Source: Pseudomonadota bacterium (GTDB lineage Bacteria; Pseudomonadota; Alphaproteobacteria; Rhizobiales; Rhizobiaceae). Taken from it: a DNA stretch of 36,978 bases. Below, one piece after another: positions 31,724 to 36,978 of the stretch (positions are counted from its first letter, which is position 1; each line of letters opens with the position of its first letter). The position numbers were made by a program, and so were the translations under genes. Under the pieces are notes generated by a model. That model was not told the origin of the DNA. It saw only the letters and a program-made list of their open reading frames with translations, and made no database searches. The stretch covers positions 1-36,978 of the forward strand of contig JAEWPB010000024.1 in the NCBI GenBank assembly GCA_023399465.1, in the 5' to 3' direction.

Positions 31724-31745
31724 CGCCTCGCTTCGTTTCGAGGCG
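31724..31745 (-). promoter_or_regulatory. Hairpin enclosing the ribosome-binding site of the MBL hydrolase gene
   Basis: CGCCTCG (31724-31730), loop CTTCGTTT, CGAGGCG (31739-31745). Read on the minus strand the GAGG element 4-8 bases before the start is paired within the stem, which could limit translation. Confidence 0.45.
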
Positions 31746-32079
31746 TGACACGGCAGGACGAAGGACTGCCCTCGCCGGCATCACGCGACATGGTTCGGTT
31801 CGCCCCAGACGCAGCCCCACGACTGTCGCCCGCAAGCGGTCGATCAGAGGGTATAGCGGCATTTTGCCAGTTGCGCAGCCCAAATACCGAGGCGTCCGCG
31901 CTTCGCATCTTCCCGACAGCGGCGAGCGCACGCATAGTTCCTGTTGATTGTTTTCCCGATTGCGTTTTATGCAGAGACGCACGAAGCTGGCAAAAAGCTT
32001 TAATACCCGATATTACTGGCATTTTCGGGGATGGGGGCTTGGACGCGGCTCCCCAGCAGGCAGGAAAGGAAGTTCCGAG
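31746..32079. other. Intergenic region before the MarR-OmpR-kinase operon
   Basis: About 330 bases between divergent genes. A possible operon promoter is TTGATT (31944-31949), 17 bases, TTATGC (31967-31972). TTTGCCAG (31863-31870) and CTGGCAAA (31987-31994) are inverted copies flanking it, about 117 bases apart, and could be paired operator half-sites; this is weak. Nothing else is recognised. Confidence 0.4.
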
Positions 32080-32562
32080 GTGTCACGTCAGAGAATTGCA
32101 AAGGCGACGCCGGAAGAGTTGCTGGAAGAGCCTTTGGGGAACACCGACGACATTGATTTCGAGATTATCGAACTGCTGTTCTTTTCCTACCGCGATTTCG
32201 TCTCCGATCCCGACGCAATTCTGGAGAAGATCGGCTTCGGCCGCGCGCATCACCGGGTCGTCCACTTCGTCAACCGTCAACCGGGCATGACCGTCGCCGA
32301 CCTGCTCGACACGCTCCAGATCACCAAGCAGAGCCTCGCGCGCGTTCTCAAGCAACTGATCGATTCCGGCTATATTCGCCAGGTCGCGGGCCCGGAAGAT
32401 CGCCGTCAGCGCCGGCTCTATCCGACAAAATCGGGACGAGAACTGCTGCTGGCGCTGGTCGAGCCCCAGTCCCGCCGCATTGAGCGGGCATTGGCGGGAG
32501 GATCGGACGAAACCCGCGCCAACGTACTGCATTTCCTCGAGGGCATGCGCAACAAGAAATAG
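32080..32562 (+). CDS. MarR-family transcriptional regulator
   Basis: 160 residues starting with a GTG at 32080 after AAAGGAAG. The winged helix lies at about residues 55-125: MTVADLLDTLQITKQSLARVLKQLIDSGYI is the HTH and GPEDRRQRRLYPTKSGRELL the wing with its conserved DRR. It is the first gene of an operon with an OmpR-type response regulator 14 bases downstream and a kinase after that, so it probably tunes the same envelope response. The ligand is unknown. Confidence 0.9.
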   Translation: MSRQRIAKATPEELLEEPLGNTDDIDFEIIELLFFSYRDFVSDPDAILEKIGFGRAHHRVVHFVNRQPGMTVADLLDTLQITKQSLARVLKQLIDSGYIRQVAGPEDRRQRRLYPTKSGRELLLALVEPQSRRIERALAGGSDETRANVLHFLEGMRNKK

Positions 32563-32576
32563 ACCGGACCCGAACC

Positions 32577-33284
32577 ATGACGCCAGCCAAGCCACTCAGC
32601 ATTTCGGACGATGCGGCCCACCTTCTCGTCGTGGACGACGACACCCGCATTCGTGCGCTTCTCAACCGTTACCTGATGGAACAGGGCTTCCGGGTCACCG
32701 TCGCCGCCGATGCCGGCGAAGCCCGGCGTAAGCTCGAAGGACTTGATTTCGACCTCATCATCATGGACGTGATGATGCCGGGCGAGACCGGCCTGTCGCT
32801 GACCCAGAATCTGCGGCAGATCAAGCAGGTGCCGATCCTGATGCTGACGGCGCTGGCCGAAGCCGATGCGCGCATCGCCGGGCTCGAAGCCGGCGCGGAC
32901 GACTATCTGGCAAAGCCCTTCGACCCGCGCGAACTGGTGCTGCGCATCAACAACATCCTCAAGCGCCACGCGCCCGCCGACACGCCGAAGATCGAGCAGG
33001 TCATGTTCGGCCCCTACACGTTCTCTATCACCCGCAAGGAACTGAAGAAGGCGTCGGAACTGATCCGCCTCACCGACCGCGAGCAGGAGATCATGCAGCT
33101 CTTCGCCCTTCGCGCCGGTGACACCATCCCCCGGCACGAACTGGTCGGCAGCGATACCGAAGTCGGCGAACGGACGATCGACGTTCAGATCAACCGCCTG
33201 CGTCGCAAGATTGAGGACGATCCGGCCAATCCCATCTGGCTTCAGACCGTCCGCGGCATCGGCTATCGCCTCAGCATCGACTGA
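32577..33284 (+). CDS. OmpR/PhoB-type response regulator
   Basis: 235 residues. The receiver domain (about 13-128) has the acidic pair VVDDDT, the phosphorylated Asp64 in IIMDVMMPG, TA in LMLTALAEADARI and the Lys in DDYLAKPFD. The C-terminal winged helix (about 140-233) has LTDREQEIMQLFALRAGDTI and ERTIDVQINRLRRKIEDDPA, ending TVRGIGYRL. Paired with the kinase starting 63 bases downstream. The pair resembles OmpR-EnvZ of enteric bacteria; the stimulus in rhizobia is not shown here. Confidence 0.95.
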   Translation: MTPAKPLSISDDAAHLLVVDDDTRIRALLNRYLMEQGFRVTVAADAGEARRKLEGLDFDLIIMDVMMPGETGLSLTQNLRQIKQVPILMLTALAEADARIAGLEAGADDYLAKPFDPRELVLRINNILKRHAPADTPKIEQVMFGPYTFSITRKELKKASELIRLTDREQEIMQLFALRAGDTIPRHELVGSDTEVGERTIDVQINRLRRKIEDDPANPIWLQTVRGIGYRLSID

Positions 33285-33347
33285 CCAGTTACCTGATTGC
33301 AGTGCAGCCAGCCGGGGCAACCGGACGAAGAGAAGACAGAAGCACAT

Positions 33348-34730
33348 ATGGCAAGTTCGGAGTCATTGCGTCGCGACCATGATCGCCCCTCACCGGCGGG
33401 CTTCAAGGCCTTCAGCCGTTGGCTTCGCCGGCAATTGCCGACCGGGCTCTATTCGCGTTCGCTGCTGATCATCATATTGCCGATGGTCATACTGCAGGCC
33501 GTCGTGGCCTACGTGTTCATGGAGCGGCACTGGCAGCTGGTAACGGAACGCCTCTCCTCCGCCGTCACCCGCGACATCGCAGCGGTGATCGAACTGATCG
33601 ACGCCTATCCGGATCCCAAGGACCAGGAAAAGATCATCGGCATCGCCCGCGACAAGCTCGACCTGACCGTATCGATCGAGCCCGGAACCGAATTGCCGCC
33701 GCCACAGCAGAGGCCGTTTTTCTCGATCCTCGACGAAACGCTGAGCAGCCAGATCAAACGCCAGATCCGTCGGCCGTACTGGATCGACACCCTCGGCGAT
33801 TCCCGCCTCGTGGAAATCCGCATCAAGCTCGACGACGAGATCCTCCGCGTCTTTGCCCGCCGCAGCCAGACCTATGCCTCGAATACCCACATCTTCCTGT
33901 TGTGGATGGTTGGCGCCTCGCTGGTACTGATCACCATCGCGATCCTCTTTCTGCGCGGCCAGATCCGTCCGATCACAGCGCTCGCGAAGGCCGCCGAGAG
34001 CTTCGGCAAGGGCCAGAAGACCCCGGATGACTTCTCTCCGCGCGGAGCCGACGAGGTTCGCCGCGCCGGACTGGCCTTCATCCTCATGCGCGAACGCATC
34101 GAGCGGCAGATCGAGCAGCGCACCGCCATGCTGACCGGCGTCAGCCACGACCTGCGCACCATCCTCACCCGCTTCAAGCTCCAACTGGCGCTCGCCGGAG
34201 ACAATCCCGAACTGCAGCACCTCAACAAGGACGTCGAGGACATGCAGTCGATGCTCGAAGGCTACATGTCCTTCGCCCGCGGCGAGGCCGAAGAGGACGT
34301 CGGCCAGTTGAGGCTCAGCGAATTGTTCGAGCAACTGAAGTCCGAGGCCGAACTGCACGGCAAGAGCCTCACCTACCGCATCGAAGGCGACGACGAAGTC
34401 TCCGTGCGCACCAACGCCTTTACCCGTCTGGTGTCGAACCTCGCCTCCAACAGCCGGCGCTACGCCGACCATCTGGAAATCGACGCCATCCACAGTCCCG
34501 AATGGCTGACGATCATCTTCGACGATGATGGCCCGGGCATTCCGGAAAGCGCGCGCAACGACGTCTTCAAGCCATTCTTCCGGCTGGACGAGGCGCGCAA
34601 TCTCGATGCGTCCGGCACCGGCCTTGGCCTGGCGATCGCCCGCGACATCGCCCGCAGTCACGGCGGCAACGTCACGCTCGCCGACAGCCCGCTCGGCGGC
34701 CTCAGGGCAATCATCCGCATCCCGGCATGA
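33348..34730 (+). CDS. EnvZ-like sensor histidine kinase
   Basis: 460 residues from the ATG at 33348 (the frame also allows a TTG at 33297). Membrane helices at about 37-57 and 182-203 bracket a periplasmic domain of about 125 residues; HAMP follows (203-255). The dimerisation/phosphoacceptor helix is LTGVSHDLRTILTRFKLQ with His267; the Pro normally at His+5 is Ile272. The ATP domain has the N-box LVSNLASNSRRYA, G1 DDDGPGIP and G2 GTGLGLAIAR. It phosphorylates the response regulator encoded just upstream. A bidirectional terminator follows the stop codon directly. Confidence 0.94.
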   Translation: MASSESLRRDHDRPSPAGFKAFSRWLRRQLPTGLYSRSLLIIILPMVILQAVVAYVFMERHWQLVTERLSSAVTRDIAAVIELIDAYPDPKDQEKIIGIARDKLDLTVSIEPGTELPPPQQRPFFSILDETLSSQIKRQIRRPYWIDTLGDSRLVEIRIKLDDEILRVFARRSQTYASNTHIFLLWMVGASLVLITIAILFLRGQIRPITALAKAAESFGKGQKTPDDFSPRGADEVRRAGLAFILMRERIERQIEQRTAMLTGVSHDLRTILTRFKLQLALAGDNPELQHLNKDVEDMQSMLEGYMSFARGEAEEDVGQLRLSELFEQLKSEAELHGKSLTYRIEGDDEVSVRTNAFTRLVSNLASNSRRYADHLEIDAIHSPEWLTIIFDDDGPGIPESARNDVFKPFFRLDEARNLDASGTGLGLAIARDIARSHGGNVTLADSPLGGLRAIIRIPA

Positions 34731-34759
34731 AAAAGGCGGCGCTTTCGGCGCCGCCCGTT
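34731..34759. terminator. Bidirectional terminator between kinase and csaA genes
   Basis: GGCGGCGC (34735-34742), TTTCG, GCGCCGCC (34748-34755). An A-run before it gives a T-run on the minus strand, and CGTTTTAT follows on the plus strand. It serves both convergent operons. Confidence 0.88.
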
Positions 34760-34787
34760 TTATCGTTCGATCCGCAACCGCCTTCGG

Positions 34788-35129
34788 TCACATCATCTTC
34801 TTGCCGTTCGGCACCGGGCGCTCCACGGCCGCCAGTACGATCGCGCCGTTCTCGTCCTCATAGCCGAGTGTCAGCACTTCCGAACGCACCGGACCGATCT
34901 GGCGCGGCGGGAAATTGACGACCGCCATCACCTGCCGTCCGGCGAGCTCTTCCGGCGTATAGTGCACGGTGATCTGCGCCGACGACTTCTTGACGCCGAT
35001 CTCGGGGCCGAAGTCGATCAGCAGCTTGTAAGCGGGCTTGCGCGCTTCCGGGAACGGAGCGGCTTCGACGATCGTGCCGACGCGAATGTCGACGCGCGCA
35101 AAATCGTCATAGGCAATCTCATTGGTCAT
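34788..35129 (-). CDS. csaA: CsaA-type tRNA-binding / export chaperone protein
   Basis: 113 residues, a single OB-fold tRNA-binding domain: DFARVDIRVGTIVEAAPFPEARKPAYKLLI (about 9-38), then KKSSAQITVHYTPEELAGRQVMAVVNFPPRQIG and the C-terminal LTLGYEDENGAIVLAA. CsaA binds the outside corner of tRNA and in Bacillus also acts as an export chaperone. It is 17 bases after proC and the last gene of the ybjN-proC-csaA operon, ending at the bidirectional terminator. Confidence 0.93.
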   Translation of the reverse strand: MTNEIAYDDFARVDIRVGTIVEAAPFPEARKPAYKLLIDFGPEIGVKKSSAQITVHYTPEELAGRQVMAVVNFPPRQIGPVRSEVLTLGYEDENGAIVLAAVERPVPNGKKMM

Positions 35130-35146
35130 TCAAACGATCTCAACTG

Positions 35147-35971
35147 TCAGTTCGCAAGTTCTTCGGCCCGATCGCGGGCCGCGGCGATGGCCCTGTCGAA
35201 GAGCGGCTGCATGCCGTCCTCGGCCATCAGCACCGAAAGCGCGGCGGCCGTCGTGCCGCCGGGCGACGTCACGTTCTGGCGCAGGCGCGAAGCGTCCTCG
35301 GGGGACTGGTTCAGCAATTCCCCAGCCCCCGAGACGGTTTCCCGTGCGAGGCGCATGGCGAGGTCCGCCGGCAGGCCAGCTTTGCGACCTGCCTCCGCCA
35401 TGCACTCGACGAGATAGAAAACATATGCCGGACCGCTGCCGGAAACGGCCGTGACCGCGTCAATGTCTGCTTCGCTGCCGACCCATTCGACCGGGCCGCT
35501 GACCTGAAGCAGCGCCTGCACTTCGGCGTGCTGGGCCTCGCTCACATCGGCATTGGCGAAGGCGCCGGTAACGCCGCGGCCGATCATTGCCGGCGTATTG
35601 GGCATGGCGCGGACCATTGCGGCGGCGCCGAGATGGCTTGCGAGATAGGCAAGAGTCTTGCCGGCGGCAACCGAGACGACGACAGTCTGCGGCCCGACCA
35701 GCGCCTTCAGCGGCGGCAGGACGGCATCCATCAACTGCGGTTTGACGGCAAGGAACAGAACTCCGGCCTGCATTCCTTCGGGCGCGGCGGTGACATGTTT
35801 TGCTCCGGCGTCAGCGATAAGCGCAAGCATCGCCTCTGACGGGCCCGGATCGACGACGATCACCGACGATCCCGGCACGCCGCTTTTCAGCCAGCCGGTG
35901 AGCATCGCGCCGCCCATGTTGCCCGCGCCGATGAGAACGATCGGTCCGGAGATATTCACTGCCATTTTCAT
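35147..35971 (-). CDS. proC: Pyrroline-5-carboxylate reductase
   Basis: 274 residues. It reduces pyrroline-5-carboxylate to proline with NAD(P)H. The Rossmann motif IVLIGAGNMGGAMLTGWL is at about residues 11-28, FLAVKPQ and MVRAMPNTPA follow, and the C-terminal family signature is near TAVSGSGPAYVFYLVECMAEAG and NVTSPGGTTAAALSVL. The start at 35971 is supported by an ATGA overlap with the stop of the ybjN-like gene, giving translational coupling; a second Met lies two codons further. Confidence 0.95.
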   Translation of the reverse strand: MKMAVNISGPIVLIGAGNMGGAMLTGWLKSGVPGSSVIVVDPGPSEAMLALIADAGAKHVTAAPEGMQAGVLFLAVKPQLMDAVLPPLKALVGPQTVVVSVAAGKTLAYLASHLGAAAMVRAMPNTPAMIGRGVTGAFANADVSEAQHAEVQALLQVSGPVEWVGSEADIDAVTAVSGSGPAYVFYLVECMAEAGRKAGLPADLAMRLARETVSGAGELLNQSPEDASRLRQNVTSPGGTTAAALSVLMAEDGMQPLFDRAIAAARDRAEELAN

Positions 35972-36468
35972 GCCTCTCCAACGGTCTCGAACAGGACCGC
36001 GGTCATTGCGTTCTGCGCGTCCATACCGGACCAGACGACGAACTGGAATGCCTGATAATACGCTTCGCAGGCTTCGAGCGCACTAGAAAGCAGCACTTCC
36101 ACCTGCTGGTTGGTCGGCTCGGCACCGCCGGCAAGCAGCAGCGACTGGCGGAAGATGACGACGTCTTCCTGCCGCCACAGGTCGAAATGACCCATCAGCA
36201 CCTGCCCGTTGATCAGGGACAGGAGACGGATGATCTCGTTGACCCGTATGCCGGGAACCTTGAGGTCGAAGGCACAGGCCAGATGCAGCGCTTCGAATTC
36301 TTCCATCCAGGAAAAGGAAACGTGATAATCTGCCCAGCGCCCCTTCACCGTCATGGCGATTTCATCTTCGCCCGACCGCTCGAAAGACCAGTCGTTGTTC
36401 GCAGCCACGAACTCGATCATGTCGACCGGATTGGACTGTCTTTCAATTTCAACTTCCATAAGGCTCAT
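35968..36468 (-). CDS. YbjN domain-containing protein
   Basis: 166 residues from the ATG at 36468 (AAGAAGGTG upstream); the frame extends upstream without coding signs. The YbjN fold resembles a type III secretion chaperone: DMIEFVAANNDWSFERSGEDEIAMTVKGRW, then VSFSWMEEFEALHLACAFDLKVPGIRVNEIIRLLSLINGQVLMGHF. The function is not well defined; in enteric bacteria YbjN is tied to stress and motility. It heads the operon with proC (4-base overlap) and csaA. Confidence 0.9.
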   Translation of the reverse strand: MSLMEVEIERQSNPVDMIEFVAANNDWSFERSGEDEIAMTVKGRWADYHVSFSWMEEFEALHLACAFDLKVPGIRVNEIIRLLSLINGQVLMGHFDLWRQEDVVIFRQSLLLAGGAEPTNQQVEVLLSSALEACEAYYQAFQFVVWSGMDAQNAMTAVLFETVGEA

Positions 36469-36644
36469 GCGGCACCTTCTTGACCGGAGTGAATGCGACG
36501 TTTCGTGCGGCAACCACACAAAGGACACAAACAGAACTACCGGAATCCCCCAGTGGGATGATTGCCTGAACGGTCACCAGATTTACGCAAAAACCATGCC
36601 TGGAGCTGACTAAGTTCGTTTCGAATCATCATTTAAAATCAGTG

Positions 36645-36841
36645 TATAATGACAGACTCCGAGTGCCAGCCCCCGTGTGGCGGAAATGCGGCAGACAGCT
36701 GTGGATAGGTCTTCTGATTTTGATTCAGCGCGGAGTCATAACTGACTCATGCCATTGATCTTTTTGGCAGTGTCCACAGGCCGGAAAATTAGCATCATTT
36801 TATCAAGCACAACGGGGCCGACCCTCCCCGTTGTGCCGTTT
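36645..36841 (+). ncRNA. Candidate structured RNA in the gap between ybjN and ubiK
   Basis: The gap 36469-36849 has no gene. A perfect TATAAT (36645-36650) with a poor -35 is followed by many paired segments: GACTCCG (36655-36661) / CGGAGTC (36731-36737), CTGTGGA (36699-36705) / TCCACAG (36773-36779), GAGTCA-TAAC-TGACTC (36734-36749), and GCACAACGGGG (36807-36817) / CCCCGTTGTGC (36826-36836) followed by CGTTTTG. A plus-strand RNA of about 180 nt from near 36657 would fit. The final hairpin could instead only terminate ubiK on the minus strand. No known RNA family was recognised. Confidence 0.35.
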
Positions 36842-36849
36842 TGAAACAA

Positions 36850-36978
36850 CTATTTGCGCTTTTCGGCGAGCTTGGCCTCGAGCGCTTCGATGCGCGCCTT
36901 GAGCGCGTCGTTTTCATCGAGCGCCTTGATCGCCATTTCCCGCACCACCTCGAATTCCTCGCGCTTGACGAGGTCCAT
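36850..36978 (-). CDS. ubiK: UbiK/BMFP (YqiC-type) accessory protein, 5' part beyond the window
   Basis: The last 42 codons: MDLVKREEFEVVREMAIKAL followed by the coiled coil DENDALKARIEALEAKLAEKRK and a stop at 36850-36852. The Met at the window edge is probably internal, since family members have about 45 residues before it. UbiK-type proteins form trimeric coiled coils, bind membranes and assist ubiquinone biosynthesis in proteobacteria. Confidence 0.85.
   Translation of the reverse strand: MDLVKREEFEVVREMAIKALDENDALKARIEALEAKLAEKRK

Noticed and set aside
36660..36700. Segment TGGCGGAAATGCGGCAGAC resembling the D-arm of a leucine tRNA
   Set aside because: No matching acceptor stem, anticodon arm in register or T-arm follows, so it is not a tRNA gene.
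36699..36779. DnaA-box-like CTATCCACA (minus strand) and TGTCCACA
   Set aside because: Only two imperfect boxes, no AT-rich unwinding element and no origin-linked genes; pairing between the two segments explains them better.

Overview
The window is chromosomal DNA of an alphaproteobacterium of the Rhizobiaceae (Sinorhizobium/Rhizobium/Agrobacterium/Shinella group). The evidence is the high-GC coding, the alphaproteobacterial promoters, a BA14K-family protein, and above all the gene order greA-lpsB ... lrp / trxB-lsrB - AbcR sRNAs - arsR, which matches the lps/lsrB neighbourhood known from Sinorhizobium meliloti and relatives. No phage, transposon, tRNA, rRNA or CRISPR was seen.

Layout. 1-6374: the 3' part of a medium-chain alcohol dehydrogenase, then a complete five-gene ABC importer (binding protein, two permeases, two different ATPases) of the rhizobial glycerol/polyol (GlpSTPQV-like) type. 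6375-13022: greA with a hairpin-bearing leader, the LPS-core glycosyltransferase lpsB, and a probably strain-variable block of surface-polysaccharide genes (GT25 transferase, unknown protein, sulfotransferase, pyruvyltransferase, DXD glycosyltransferase) closed by lrp. 13261-15154: trxB and the LysR-type redox regulator lsrB (vtlR). 15155-16000: not protein coding; it holds four tandem AbcR (alpha-r15) small RNA genes, each with its own promoter and terminator, three of them with the same inverted repeat centred 54 nt before the predicted transcription start. 16099-17586: an ArsR-type regulator and an Old Yellow Enzyme. 17653-23226: streptomycin-kinase-like protein, lytic transglycosylase, a divergent LysR/NAD-epimerase pair, a DUF2188 protein and a ChaA-type cation/proton antiporter. 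23377-29613: aspartate aminotransferase aatA, a degenerate EAL protein behind a CtrA-type box, a small membrane protein, a PQQ-type sugar dehydrogenase, a DUF1176 protein and an EamA transporter. 29614-31720: an AT-rich gap, a cold-shock protein, BA14K protein and a glyoxalase-II-like hydrolase. 32080-34730: a MarR - OmpR-type response regulator - EnvZ-type kinase operon. 34788-36468 (minus): ybjN-proC-csaA operon. 36645-36841: a possible unannotated structured RNA. 36850-36978: 3' part of ubiK.

How it fits together. The centre of the window is an envelope/nutrient control unit. LsrB/VtlR is known to activate LPS genes next to lrp and AbcR sRNAs in relatives; AbcR RNAs repress ABC-transporter binding proteins by covering their ribosome-binding sites with CU-rich loops. 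Here the sRNA locus is expanded to four copies with different upstream control, and the binding-protein gene at 856 in the same window carries an 8-nt perfect complement to the AbcR loop over its Shine-Dalgarno sequence. The array, its operator boxes, the asymmetric ATPase pair of the transporter, the CtrA box before the EAL gene and the possible RNA near the right edge are the most interesting points. All functional calls rest on reading the sequence and family knowledge; no database search was run.
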